64,000 nt of DNA from Caldilineales bacterium (GCA_024102915.1 JAGFJG010000121.1:25882-89881); one strand, 5' to 3'. Positions 16,630-25,692 are shown, counted from the first letter of the stretch. Notes: generated by a model not told the origin, from the sequence alone. Numbers and translations are program-made.

Positions 16630-19278
16630 ATGGATATCGCTGAATACTTTTTAACCAACCACTGGAGTATTGTCCGCGACTCCAACCTCTCGGAAACACC
16701 TCCGATCTATTTGTCACCAGACGACCTCGATCTGTCGATACTGACAAAACGCATGCTCAGATATTATCGCGACGGCATCTACCGTCACCAGTTCCTGGCG
16801 ATTGAACAAGCACTCAGCGGAAGAAATATTTGCATGACCACTACAACTGCGTCAGGCAAGAGCCTTGTGTTCTATATCTGTGGGGTCGAATTACTAAGTC
16901 GAAATCCACACAGTACAATCCTGGCTATGTATCCACTGAAGGCTCTGACCGATGAGCAGGAACATAAGTGGGTTGATGCAGTAGGACAAACCGGTGTCAA
17001 AATTAAAGTTGGCAGGATAGATGGCTCCGTTCACTCAAGTAAACGAAAAAAAATCATCCAAGAATCGTCAATTGTCATAATGACGCCAGATGTCGTTCAC
17101 GCATGGCTGATGTCGAATTTGCAGGAGCGAGGAGTCATCAATTTTCTTCAGAATCTGAAATTGGTGGTGATAGATGAGGCGCACACGTACACCGGCGTAT
17201 TTGGCAGTAATGCAGCCTATCTGTTTAGACGATTGCAACAGATAACGAACATGCTCGGGTCAAAGCCGCTTTATATTTCTGCATCGGCTACGATCAACGA
17301 TCCGGTTGGGCATTTGAAAAAACTGGTCGGATTGGATTTTGCAATTATCGATCGGAATGAAGATTCATCAGGCCAAAAGGCAAGACGCCTGCTGATGGTT
17401 GAACCACCGGATGAAAAGGATGTGCTTACACACCTTACTGACCTCATGATCCAGGTCACTGAGAAAACAGACCATCGCTTTATAACTTTTGTCGACAGTC
17501 GTAAACAGACCGAGCAGCTTGCTTCCGTCGTACGACGTAGCGTTGAGCAAGAATATGATGAGGTCGATATCGAGTACGACATTTTGGAAAAACTACGGGT
17601 TTTTCCGTTTCGAGCCGGTTATGAGACATCGGACAGAAAAATCATTCAGGATAAGCTTCAACAAGGTTCGATCAGAGGGGTGATAAGTACTAGCGCTCTC
17701 GAAATGGGGATTGACATCCCCTGGCTAACATTGGGAATTCTGTTCGGTATACCTTATTCAGCAACCAGTTATTTTCAGCGCATTGGGCGAGTTGGACGAC
17801 ACGCAGATGGAACGGTAATCGTAGTAAATAATGGTTCGATCCTTTCAAACAGGATATTCCGCCATCCAGAAACACTGGACATAATGCCGCTGAGTGAGGG
17901 GGCTCTCTATCTTGAAAACAGCCGTATTCAGTATATTCATGCAATGTGTCTGGCAAGGCAGGGTGGCGAGTACGATTCTGTTGTGGGTGCGGGGGTAATC
18001 GACTCTGATTTTCATGCGGCTGATAATTTTGATGAAGCATTTGTACAACTATGCAAGCAAGAGCGCGTTGGTGAAATTACAACTGAACTACAGGCGTTGA
18101 AACTTGAAGCCGGTAATGACCCGAATCACGTGTTTCCCTTGCGAGATTGTGAGGTGCAGTACCGGGTTCATACTCAAGGAAAATCAGAGCCACAAAAACA
18201 TTTGGGGACATTGTCTTTTAGTCAAGTGATGCGTGAAGCATATCCCGGCGCTGTGTACTACTACCAGACACAACCCTTCCGAGTTGTTCGCGTTTTGAAC
18301 CGCCAGAGAGAAATACTGGTACGGTACGAGAAGCGCTATACGACGAAACCCACCACTATTCCAACACTTGTATTTCCCAACCTTTCCGAAGGTAATGTCT
18401 ACCAATCCTTGCAGTTCGATGGATTACTTACCGTTGAGTGCAACGTTCAAATCAGGGAAACCATAGTGGGATTCAAGGAGCGTAGAGGGCCAAATGAGTT
18501 TAACAATCAGTACCCATTGGATTTTAGCCTGGGCTACTTCTTCGATCAGGAACGTTTTGAGAGGAACTATTTTTCATCGGGTGTGTTGTTTGCGCATCCG
18601 AGCCTGGAGCGAGATGACATTGATCGCGCAATTTTAGCGGAGATACTTTTCGAAGCATTCCTCATCCAAGTTCCGTTCGAGCGACAGGACTTGAGATTCG
18701 CTGCAGATCGTTTCCGTATTAGTAGAGGTTCGTTCGCAGAAGGGAGCAGATTTCTCTGCATTTATGATCAAACCTATGGAAGCCTGCGTCTGTCCAGTCG
18801 CCTGATGGAAGCAGAGACTCTTCGAGGCATGTTAGAAAAGGCTTTGGAAATTGCGACTTATGATGATAGTTTTGCAGTCTCCCCGTCTACTTTGGAAGTA
18901 TTACGACTACTGCTGGACGCCTCAAATAAAGAGCCCGTTGCTGAGGTAATACGTGAACACATTTACGAAGAAATAGAGAATTCCGCCTTAGTGATAATGC
19001 CTGGTTCAATTGGATTGTATCCGGATTACAACAACGAAGAGTTCCGAGTTGATTCGGTTTTATTCACACCGAGAGGGCTCGTCTATCGAGGCAAACGAAT
19101 ATCATTACAAGGACCTCGTTTTGAAGAAGTGGATGTTACAGTGCCGGTCGACAAAATCGTCGCTATTGAAGGACAAAGCAAATTTGGTTGCTACAATTAC
19201 GACACTGGCGAGACCAGGCCGTACTCTTCCACCAAGAGAGCTTCATCGGCTCGTGACACGATCACAATTGGGAAATAG
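16630..19278 (+). CDS. large DEAH helicase, MrfA/DUF1998-related but without the Cys cluster
   Basis: An 882-residue superfamily 2 helicase. Motif I TASGKS (73-78), motif Ia YPLKALTDEQ (101-110), motif II DEAH (182-185), motif III SAT (219-221), motif IV around FVDSRKQTEQL (288-298), motif V STSALEMGIDIP (353-364) and motif VI QRIGRVGR (383-390) are all present, so ATPase and translocation activity is likely. The arrangement and motif spelling resemble the MrfA/YprA/Hrq1 group. The region 640-750 (LAEILFEAFLIQVPFERQDL ... YDQTYGSLRLSSRLMEA) corresponds to DUF1998 but lacks the four zinc/iron-binding Cys. A further beta-rich C-terminus (about 770-882) is unexplained. GGAGG lies nine bases before the ATG. 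Codon use is A+T-richer than surrounding genes, suggesting transfer. Confidence 0.85.
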   Translation: MDIAEYFLTNHWSIVRDSNLSETPPIYLSPDDLDLSILTKRMLRYYRDGIYRHQFLAIEQALSGRNICMTTTTASGKSLVFYICGVELLSRNPHSTILAMYPLKALTDEQEHKWVDAVGQTGVKIKVGRIDGSVHSSKRKKIIQESSIVIMTPDVVHAWLMSNLQERGVINFLQNLKLVVIDEAHTYTGVFGSNAAYLFRRLQQITNMLGSKPLYISASATINDPVGHLKKLVGLDFAIIDRNEDSSGQKARRLLMVEPPDEKDVLTHLTDLMIQVTEKTDHRFITFVDSRKQTEQLASVVRRSVEQEYDEVDIEYDILEKLRVFPFRAGYETSDRKIIQDKLQQGSIRGVISTSALEMGIDIPWLTLGILFGIPYSATSYFQRIGRVGRHADGTVIVVNNGSILSNRIFRHPETLDIMPLSEGALYLENSRIQYIHAMCLARQGGEYDSVVGAGVIDSDFHAADNFDEAFVQLCKQERVGEITTELQALKLEAGNDPNHVFPLRDCEVQYRVHTQGKSEPQKHLGTLSFSQVMREAYPGAVYYYQTQPFRVVRVLNRQREILVRYEKRYTTKPTTIPTLVFPNLSEGNVYQSLQFDGLLTVECNVQIRETIVGFKERRGPNEFNNQYPLDFSLGYFFDQERFERNYFSSGVLFAHPSLERDDIDRAILAEILFEAFLIQVPFERQDLRFAADRFRISRGSFAEGSRFLCIYDQTYGSLRLSSRLMEAETLRGMLEKALEIATYDDSFAVSPSTLEVLRLLLDASNKEPVAEVIREHIYEEIENSALVIMPGSIGLYPDYNNEEFRVDSVLFTPRGLVYRGKRISLQGPRFEEVDVTVPVDKIVAIEGQSKFGCYNYDTGETRPYSSTKRASSARDTITIGK

Positions 19279-19348
19279 AGGATTCCATACCGGAAGTGTA
19301 GGTTTTTCAACAATTTGGCCAGACATGTTTCATACCTGATACGTCGAA

Positions 19349-19410
19349 ACCCGAAGGGTGCTACTTTGAGATCAAGATGGCTACCAGTTGCAGCGTGACG
19401 CCCTTCGGGT
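19349..19410. terminator. possible bidirectional terminator between converging genes
   Basis: ACCCGAAGGG (19349-19358) and CCCTTCGGGT (19401-19410) are perfect 10-bp arms separated by 42 bases, lying between the helicase stop (19278) and the ABC permease stop (19417). The large loop and missing T-tracts make this only a plausible terminator. Confidence 0.4.
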
Positions 19411-19416
19411 CCGGAT

Positions 19417-20226
19417 TCACATCAGGATCACCGCCACGACATACGGCGCAAATGCCAGCAAGGCCAGAGCCGGATGCCCGCGGTGGGTTTTATTGGCGCT
19501 GTCCCAACTGAAGAGGTAAATAGCCAGCCCGTAGCTGATGACAATGCTTGCGGCCAGAACCACCACGGAGATCATCGGATCGAACAGCGTCACCCGATCG
19601 TAAGCCAGGCCCTCGAACGCCTGCATGGCATGGGTGGAGGGCAGAAGTGCGGCGAATCTCTGGAATCTTTCGGGCAGGATGGCGAGCGGCATCATCAGAC
19701 CGCCGATGAGCATCGAGGGCAGAAAGATGAGCTGAGACCACAACACGACCGCACGGGCGCTGCTGGCGATGACGCCGATGAGAGCGCCGATGCCGCCGAA
19801 GGTCAGGGCTGTGAGCAAGGTCAGGCCGACGAATGCAGACCAGTTCAACGGCTGGGCTCCGCCGAACAGGGCGGGAGCAGTGACCATGATCAGGGCGGAG
19901 GCGATCAGGGCGTGGAAGATTGTGGTGAGGGTGGGTACGGCCAGAATCGAGGCGACCGGCACGCCATTTATCTTAAAACTTCTGTACACGCCTTTTTCGC
20001 GAGATTCGACCAGCGGGTTCGGCAATCCCAACAGGCAACTGGCCATGATGGTGAAAATGACCATTGCCGGGATCATCGTCTCTTTGAAAAGGGGATTGAT
20101 CTGCGTCATCACCAGGCCCATCATCGCATAGAAGGCCAGGGGGAACAGGTAGTTCATCAGCATGGCGCTGGAACTGCGCAGGCCTGTTTTGAATTCGAAT
20201 GAGAAGTGGCGGGCGAATGCTGTCAT
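19417..20226 (-). CDS. ABC-2 type exporter permease
   Basis: A 269-residue membrane protein with six predicted helices and the ABC-2 permease pattern: a cytoplasmic N-terminus (FARHFSFEFKTGLR), the EKGVYRSFKINGVP coupling segment (about 77-90), and the FLPSMLIGGLMMPLAILPE motif followed by PSTHAMQAFEGLAYD. It forms an exporter with the ATPase encoded immediately upstream; their reading frames overlap by four bases (ATGA), implying translational coupling. Substrate unknown: drug, antimicrobial peptide or lipid export would be typical. Two-component genes diverge from this pair, as in envelope-stress export systems. Confidence 0.88.
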   Translation of the reverse strand: MTAFARHFSFEFKTGLRSSSAMLMNYLFPLAFYAMMGLVMTQINPLFKETMIPAMVIFTIMASCLLGLPNPLVESREKGVYRSFKINGVPVASILAVPTLTTIFHALIASALIMVTAPALFGGAQPLNWSAFVGLTLLTALTFGGIGALIGVIASSARAVVLWSQLIFLPSMLIGGLMMPLAILPERFQRFAALLPSTHAMQAFEGLAYDRVTLFDPMISVVVLAASIVISYGLAIYLFSWDSANKTHRGHPALALLAFAPYVVAVILM

Positions 20227-21140
20227 GATCGGCCTCCATTACCGGTGATTTCCAGGAAGCGTTCTTCCAGAGAGGGGCGCTCGACTCGCAGGTCGATGAG
20301 CCTGTCATGGTGATCGTCGAGATAGTTCAGGATGCCGCTGACGGTGGGGCCAGGGTTGGCGCTGAAGAAAACGGAATAATCCTCGTGCTGAGTGCGTTGT
20401 TGTACTGCGGGAAAGTCGATGCCATTTTGCTGCAAGATGGATTGTTCCGATCTCACCGAGACTTTGGTCAATCCCGCGCCGGTTGCGGTCAAATCCTGCG
20501 GAGTTCCTTCGGCCACGATCTTGCCATGAAGCAGAATGGCGACACGGTCGGCCATTTTCTCCGCTTCGGCCATGTCGTGCGTGGCCAGAATGATCGTTGC
20601 GCCTGCATCCCGAAGCTCCTTCATCAGGCTGTGCAGTTCGCTGCGGGATTCCACATCCAGTCCGGCGGTCGGCTCGTCCAGGATGAGGACGGGTGGGTTG
20701 TGCGCAACCGCCAGGGCCAGGGCCAGTCGCCGTTGTTGGCCGGTGGATAGTTGGTGATATTGCGTCGAGCGCTTGGCTGCGAGACCCATCCGTTCGATCA
20801 AATCCGGGCGGAATGGCGCGTTGTGATAGGCGCAGAAAAAGCGCATGGCCTCGTCCACCGTCATGTTGTCGGGCAACGCCGAGGTCTGCAACTGCACGCC
20901 GATCAAGTTCTTCAGCTTCCGAGGCTCGCGACCGGGATCCACGCCCAGGATATCGAGCGTTCCGCCATCGGAGCGGCGTAGTCCTTCCAGGCATTCCAGC
21001 GTCGAGGTCTTGCCGGCGCCATTCGGCCCCAGCAGCCCGAAAATTTCGCCGCGCTGCACCTGAAAGCTGATTCCTTCGACAGCGACGACCTGGCCATAAA
21101 CCTTTCGGAAATCCTTTACATTCAATACTGGTTCGGACAT
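20223..21140 (-). CDS. ABC exporter ATP-binding subunit
   Basis: A 305-residue ATPase of the DrrA/CcmA-like group. Walker A GPNGAGKT (38-45), a Q-loop, the signature LSTGQQRR, Walker B LILDEPTAGLD and the switch His (ATHDMAEAEKMADR) are intact. The C-terminal domain (about 225-305) ends in RPSLEERFLEITGNG, as in DrrA-type proteins. The ATG at 21138-21140 has AGGAGG seven bases upstream; longer frames reach into the intergenic operator region and are rejected. It is cotranscribed with the permease and divergent from the histidine kinase gene. Confidence 0.92.
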   Translation of the reverse strand: MSEPVLNVKDFRKVYGQVVAVEGISFQVQRGEIFGLLGPNGAGKTSTLECLEGLRRSDGGTLDILGVDPGREPRKLKNLIGVQLQTSALPDNMTVDEAMRFFCAYHNAPFRPDLIERMGLAAKRSTQYHQLSTGQQRRLALALAVAHNPPVLILDEPTAGLDVESRSELHSLMKELRDAGATIILATHDMAEAEKMADRVAILLHGKIVAEGTPQDLTATGAGLTKVSVRSEQSILQQNGIDFPAVQQRTQHEDYSVFFSANPGPTVSGILNYLDDHHDRLIDLRVERPSLEERFLEITGNGGRS

Positions 21141-21198
21141 CGGTAATCCTCCTGAGTTCTGAATCGAGGTCATCATGACCAGCGACAGTTCCATCATA

Positions 21199-21272
21199 GG
21201 GCAATGCCGGGGTCCCCGCATCGTCTATTCGTGCAAACCGGCATTGCCCTTTTGGACACTGTCCGCCCGGAC
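21199..21272. promoter_or_regulatory. palindromic control region between ABC exporter and kinase genes
   Basis: Two palindromic elements occupy the 171-base divergent spacer. GGGCAATGCCGG (21199-21210) and CCGGCATTGCCC (21238-21249) form a perfect 12-bp inverted repeat. Next, GGACACTGTCC (21254-21264) is a palindrome around a central C and is followed by GTCCGCCCGGAC (21261-21272), giving four related GGAC/GTCC half-sites in 19 bases. This layout suits binding of the adjacent NarL-type regulator; the binding is inference. Confidence 0.5.
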
Positions 21273-21311
21273 AATGTTTGCCCCGCTCGATGCGGGTATA
21301 ATGAAAACGCC

Positions 21312-22568
21312 ATGAAATCACCCGCCCAACCTGAATCCGCCTTACCGCCAGAAACGCGTCGTTCGTCGCTCACCTTCCGCCGCGTTGGCGACGAACGCAT
21401 TTTCATGATCATTGTTGTGATCGCCCTGGGGCTGATCTACGCGTTCTCAGTCTTACAAACGCCCGCTCTGCAACAGCCGTTGCCGCTGGTCGTTTTCACG
21501 ATCCTGATGCTCCTTTATACGGCGCTGTTCGCCTTGCCGATGCTGCGGGAACTCAACCGCATTCAAACCATCGCCTATCTGATCGTTCAGATGGGATTGG
21601 CGTTCGTCCTCATGCTGATAACTTCGCAAGCGGCGCTGGCTTTTGGCATCGTAGCGCCGTTGATCGGGATGTCGATGGGCATGCTGCCTTTACGAGAGGC
21701 GGTGGCGGCCGTCTTGCTGTTGTTGCTCATGTCGGCGCTGGCAGTAACGCTACGCTCAGGTTGGGCGGAGTTGGGAGCCTGGCCGCTAATCGTGATCCCG
21801 CTGACGCTGTTTATTGTCATCTATGTGGCGCTCTACGGCAGACAGGCGGCCGCACGGGCCGATGCGCAGGCCCTGGCCCTTGAATTGGATGCGGCCAATT
21901 CTGAGCTTGCCGCCTACGCCGAACAGGTCGAAGCGCTGACGCTGGCAGATGAACGTCAGCGTATGGCCCGTGAGTTGCACGATACACTGGCGCAGGGCGT
22001 GGCCGGGCTGATTCTGCAATTGGAGGCTGTACAGGCTCGGCTGGAAATGGGCGACGCTGAGCGCGCCCAGGCGATCGTCGGACAGGCGATGGTGCGCGCA
22101 CGCAGCACATTGGCTGAAGCCCGTGCCGCCATCGATGACTTGCGCGAGCCTGAGAACGCCAGCCGTGACCTGGCTGATGACATTGAGGCCGAGGTTTTGC
22201 ATTTCCGGGCGGTCACTTCGATTCCCTGCCACCTGGAGCTAACCCTGCCCGCCGATCTGCCCGACGATGTGCAAACCTGCGCCCATACCGCCGTGGCGGA
22301 AGGACTGGCGAATGCAGCCCGCCATGCTCACGCCACCGAAGCATGGGTGTCGGTGACTGCCGGAGTGAACGAACTATCGGTGGAGGTCCGTGACAACGGC
22401 GTCGGGTTCGACGCAAATAGGCCAATGCCAGCGGGGCATTATGGGTTGATGGGTCTGCGCGAGCGCGCGGGCTTGCTCAACGGCTCGGTCATTGTTCGAA
22501 GCTTGTCAGGGCAGGGAACGACACTGACGGTACGGTTGCCGCTCAACTCGGAGACCGCCCATGCCTGA
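21312..22568 (+). CDS. sensor histidine kinase, HisKA_3 type
   Basis: A 418-residue kinase. The N-terminus holds about five to six membrane helices (residues 30-175) with almost no extracellular loops, a 'membrane-embedded sensor' architecture typical of kinases that sense envelope stress. A coiled coil (about 180-212) leads to the HisKA_3 dimerisation domain with the phospho-acceptor H223 in ARELHDTLAQG, followed by a HATPase domain with N-box EGLANAARHAHA (N334), G1 DNGVGFD and G2 HYGLMGLRERA. The ATG at 21312 is used; the reading frame extends upstream but into the palindromic region. It overlaps the response regulator gene by eight bases and is divergent from the ABC exporter. Confidence 0.9.
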   Translation: MKSPAQPESALPPETRRSSLTFRRVGDERIFMIIVVIALGLIYAFSVLQTPALQQPLPLVVFTILMLLYTALFALPMLRELNRIQTIAYLIVQMGLAFVLMLITSQAALAFGIVAPLIGMSMGMLPLREAVAAVLLLLLMSALAVTLRSGWAELGAWPLIVIPLTLFIVIYVALYGRQAAARADAQALALELDAANSELAAYAEQVEALTLADERQRMARELHDTLAQGVAGLILQLEAVQARLEMGDAERAQAIVGQAMVRARSTLAEARAAIDDLREPENASRDLADDIEAEVLHFRAVTSIPCHLELTLPADLPDDVQTCAHTAVAEGLANAARHAHATEAWVSVTAGVNELSVEVRDNGVGFDANRPMPAGHYGLMGLRERAGLLNGSVIVRSLSGQGTTLTVRLPLNSETAHA

Positions 22569-23214
22569 CCCCATCCGAGTCCTGATTGTCGATGACCACC
22601 AACTGGTGCGAGAGGGGCTGCACCTCATCCTCGAAACCAATCCCGAGATGCTGGTGGTGGGGGAAGCCCAGAATGGGGAAGAAGGCGTGCGGATGGCTGC
22701 CGAACTGCATCCCCACGTCGTGCTGATGGATTTGCGCATGCCGGTGATGGACGGCATTACGGCCATCCAACATCTGCGCCGCAATCAGCCCGACGTCGCC
22801 GTCGTCATTCTCACAACCTACAACGAAGACGACTTGATGCTGCAAGGCCTGCGCGCTGGCGCTCGCGGGTATCTGCTCAAGGACACGGATCGGCGGACCC
22901 TGATCGACACCATTCAGGCGGCAGCCCGCGGCGAGACGCTGCTCGGCGCCGATGTGATGAATCGCCTGCTCGACCACACCACCGGCCCAACCCAGACGCT
23001 ATCGACAACATCACAGCTCGAATTATCGCCGCGCGAGCGGGAAGTCCTGGAAGCGGCGGCGCGCGGAGAACGGAACAAAGAGATCGCCTACAGCCTGGGC
23101 ATCAGCGAGCGCACTGTGAAGGCGCACCTCACCAGTATTTACAACAAATTCGGCGTCGATTCCCGTGCAGCAGCGATTGCGGTGGCGGCACAACAGGGGT
23201 TGTTGCCGGATTAA
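22561..23214 (+). CDS. NarL/LiaR-type response regulator
   Basis: A 217-residue regulator. The receiver domain has the acidic pair (VDDHQ, D11/D12), phospho-acceptor D57 in VLMDLRMPVMDG, a switch Thr (ILTTYN) and the conserved Lys (YLLKD). The C-terminal LuxR-type HTH spans about 155-215 (LSPREREVLEAAARGERNKE, then IAYSLGISERTVKAHLTSIY). The start overlaps the kinase stop, so the pair is translationally coupled. The likely targets are its own promoter and the divergent ABC exporter, through the palindromes at 21199-21272. Confidence 0.93.
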   Translation: MPDPIRVLIVDDHQLVREGLHLILETNPEMLVVGEAQNGEEGVRMAAELHPHVVLMDLRMPVMDGITAIQHLRRNQPDVAVVILTTYNEDDLMLQGLRAGARGYLLKDTDRRTLIDTIQAAARGETLLGADVMNRLLDHTTGPTQTLSTTSQLELSPREREVLEAAARGERNKEIAYSLGISERTVKAHLTSIYNKFGVDSRAAAIAVAAQQGLLPD

Positions 23215-23280
23215 ACAGGGCAATCGCCAATGACCTCATGCTGTCAAAAAAACCATTTGACCGCGCCAGGAGGCTTTGGT

Positions 23281-23328
23281 ATGATTGCTTACGCTAAAAT
23301 CGACGACAAGTCAAGCCTAAGTCACTGA
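23281..23328 (+). CDS. possible 15-residue leader peptide or truncated gene start
   Basis: AGGAGG sits seven bases before an ATG at 23281, giving MIAYAKIDDKSSLSH and a stop. The ribosome binding site is as good as that of any real gene here, but the frame is only 15 codons and overlaps the end of the minus-strand gene by seven bases. It could be a remnant of a gene start. Confidence 0.25.
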   Translation: MIAYAKIDDKSSLSH

Positions 23329-24008
23329 TTTCCCAGTAGGCGATCCAACAATGCATCGAGTTGGTCGAGCCACCCCCGATGGCTTCTCGTCCGGTCAACT
23401 TTCGATGATTGAGGGAGCGTCTGGTTTGCGGTGTTTTCACGACGATGCTCTCCCACCAAAAGCGATTCAGCACGGTCGATCATCCCTTCGAGGTCGTTGG
23501 TACGCGGGCGGCTTTTTCTGGCGTCTGTACTTTCTTCCGAACCGGATTGCACTCTCTTTTTACGCCGGTCTGTCTTTTCGGACCACGGCGTTGGCATGTA
23601 GCCGGGCGCCTGACTGGAGGTGGAGACAACGTTGGCTTGATCAAAAGGCTGGTTCAGCAATTCGACACCAGCGCTCATCAACACATATTCCGCCCAGCGC
23701 GCCTGCGAACGTTTGACCGAGAAATAGAAGTTTTCATGGTCGTGCAGGATCGTGAACGATGGGACGCCGTAACGTCGTAACAACGCCTGCACCTCTTCCA
23801 AGGAATGCGCGCCTTCTCGTGGAATCGTAAATTGAAAACCCGTGATTCCTGTCGCCCCCCCCACAACTTCTCCCAGTACGCCAGCGACGCCATTCTTGTC
23901 AGCGGCCCGTTTATAATTGGCGTGACGAATTGCCGACAGGCCGCCAAGAATGCGGGAAATCGGATTTATCGGTCCGAGTATTGCATCGAATAACTCAAAT
24001 GGGTCCAT
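23322..24008 (-). CDS. uncharacterised protein
   Basis: I do not recognise the family. The 228-residue product has an ordered N-terminal half: a hydrophobic/amphipathic start (FELFDAILGPINPISRILGG), a glycine-rich stretch (GVLGEVVGGATGITGFQFTI) and an alpha/beta segment (EVQALLRRYGVPSFTILHDH ... QARWAEYVLMSAGVEL). After about residue 130 it is Lys/Arg/Ser/Glu-rich and probably disordered, ending in a short amphipathic helix (WLDQLDALLDRLLG). The ATG at 24006-24008 with GTGAG just upstream is used. It is a single gene, convergent with the two-component system and divergent from the next small gene. Confidence 0.6.
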   Translation of the reverse strand: MDPFELFDAILGPINPISRILGGLSAIRHANYKRAADKNGVAGVLGEVVGGATGITGFQFTIPREGAHSLEEVQALLRRYGVPSFTILHDHENFYFSVKRSQARWAEYVLMSAGVELLNQPFDQANVVSTSSQAPGYMPTPWSEKTDRRKKRVQSGSEESTDARKSRPRTNDLEGMIDRAESLLVGEHRRENTANQTLPQSSKVDRTRSHRGWLDQLDALLDRLLGNQ

Positions 24009-24154
24009 CAATTCTCACCTTGGTCAACTCAACGCAATCGAGAAAACGTACGAGAAGTTATCTACCATTTTAGCGAACATATGTTCTGTCGTCAATAATT
24101 GAATTGACGATCTCATCAACTTCCACTCGGCATCAAGATTTCTTTGAGGACGAA

Positions 24155-24466
24155 ATGGATTTCCCCCCAATTGAAGTTCCTGGCAATGTATATTTTGGTA
24201 TTTTTCTTGTTTTGCTATCCATTTTCTGTAGATTACAGGCGGTGAAAAGGGGAAGGGGTTGGGTGACGGCAAATTCGTTTCAGAAACCGAGTTTAGATGG
24301 CAGAGATGCGCCGATGACCCTGGTTTTTCGCGGCGTCACAGGGGGCATCGGTTGGCTTTTTTTCATGGCGCTTTTCCTTGGCTTTCTCTTCGCCGGCATT
24401 GACTTTATCCTTTTTGATGGCAAGACAACGATTGGTTTGTTGGACCAGTTCACAAGCATGATCTAG
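24155..24466 (+). CDS. small two-helix membrane protein
   Basis: A 103-residue protein with two membrane segments: VYFGIFLVLLSIFCRLQAVK near the N-terminus and IGWLFFMALFLGFLFAGIDF near the C-terminus, separated by a basic loop. GAGG lies five bases before the ATG at 24155. No family recognised. It stands alone upstream of the MoxR/Bat operon, about 230 bases before it; a relation is not evident. Confidence 0.55.
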   Translation: MDFPPIEVPGNVYFGIFLVLLSIFCRLQAVKRGRGWVTANSFQKPSLDGRDAPMTLVFRGVTGGIGWLFFMALFLGFLFAGIDFILFDGKTTIGLLDQFTSMI

Positions 24467-24697
24467 ACTTTAATCTGCTGAGCGACAGGGTTTTTGCAGG
24501 GGCGTTTTTCCCTGGCGGCGGGGTTTCAGTGATGGGGATTGGCTGCTATAATGGACTGAGTTTTCGTCTGGCACTTGCTTAAGTCCCCCTTAAGTTAAGC
24601 GCTAGGTGCGGATAAAGTCATCCGCAACATAATTTGATAGTCTGGGACTGTTTCTCACACTTTTAGTCCCCCCAGCTTTTCCCCAGGAGATTGTTCC

Positions 24698-25684
24698 ATG
24701 ACGATGACGCGAGACCTGAGCGCTCAGGTACGTGATGAGGCGGCCTTTGTGCCTGCGCTGCTTGCCGAGATCAACAAGATCATGGTGGGGCAGGAAGCGC
24801 TTGTCGATAGGGTTCTGATTGCATTGCTGGCAAATGGCCACATCCTTTTGGAGGGTGTGCCAGGTCTGGCCAAAACGCTGTTGATCAAAACAGTCGCCGA
24901 AGCGATTGCCGCCGACTTTGCCCGCATTCAATTCACGCCCGATCTTTTGCCTGCGGACCTGGTGGGCACTCAGATTTATAACCCGCGCACTTATAACTTC
25001 AGCGTTCACAAAGGCCCTATCTTCGCCAATTTGGTGCTGGCGGATGAAATCAATCGCGCCCCCGCCAAGGTGCAGAGCGCATTGTTGGAAGCCATGCAAG
25101 AGCGACAGGTGACGATCGGGGAACAGACCTTCCCCATGGATAATCTGTTCATGGTGCTGGCTACACAGAACCCGATCGAGCAGGAAGGCACCTATCCGCT
25201 GCCCGAGGCTCAGGTCGACCGCTTCATGTTAAAGGCCAAGGTGACCTATCCGACGCGAGCGGAAGAGCGGCTGATCATCGACCGCATGACCACCGGCGAA
25301 TTGCCGGAAGTCAAGCCCGTAGTCTCGCCGCAACAGATCATGCGTGCGCGCCAGGTCGTCAATCAGGTTTACGTGGACGATCGGATCAAGAACTACGTGC
25401 TCGACCTCGTCACCGTCACACGCTCGCCGGGCGAGAATGGCTTGAGCGACCTGAATACATTGATCAGCTTCGGAGCTTCGCCGCGCGGCAGCATCAACCT
25501 GATTCTGGCGGCCAAGGCGCATGCATTCCTGCGCGGTCGCGCCTTCGTCACCCCCGAAGATATCAAGCAGATTGCGCCGGACGTGTTGCGCCATCGCATC
25601 ATCACCTCATTCGAAGCGGAAGCTGAGGGCATCTCTTCAGATCACATCGTGCGCCGCATCCTCGACCACACCGACGTTCCCTGA
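24698..25684 (+). CDS. MoxR-family AAA+ ATPase
   Basis: A 328-residue AAA+ ATPase of the MoxR group, expected to form rings and act as a chaperone for the VWA proteins encoded just downstream. Walker A GVPGLAKT (53-60), Walker B LVLADEINR (112-120), sensor 1 ATQNP, and the Arg-containing sensor 2 region (GASPRGSINLI) are intact. AGGAG lies eight bases before the ATG. It is the first gene of a run of about ten co-directional genes with small gaps or four-base overlaps, so its promoter in the 231-base spacer probably drives the whole operon. Confidence 0.92.
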   Translation: MTMTRDLSAQVRDEAAFVPALLAEINKIMVGQEALVDRVLIALLANGHILLEGVPGLAKTLLIKTVAEAIAADFARIQFTPDLLPADLVGTQIYNPRTYNFSVHKGPIFANLVLADEINRAPAKVQSALLEAMQERQVTIGEQTFPMDNLFMVLATQNPIEQEGTYPLPEAQVDRFMLKAKVTYPTRAEERLIIDRMTTGELPEVKPVVSPQQIMRARQVVNQVYVDDRIKNYVLDLVTVTRSPGENGLSDLNTLISFGASPRGSINLILAAKAHAFLRGRAFVTPEDIKQIAPDVLRHRIITSFEAEAEGISSDHIVRRILDHTDVP

Positions 25685-25692
25685 CAGCGGCC

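Noticed and set aside
19349..19410. Attachment site of an integrated element at the edge of the helicase module
   Set aside because: The arms are inverted, not direct, repeats, and no integrase or second copy at the other edge of the module was found.
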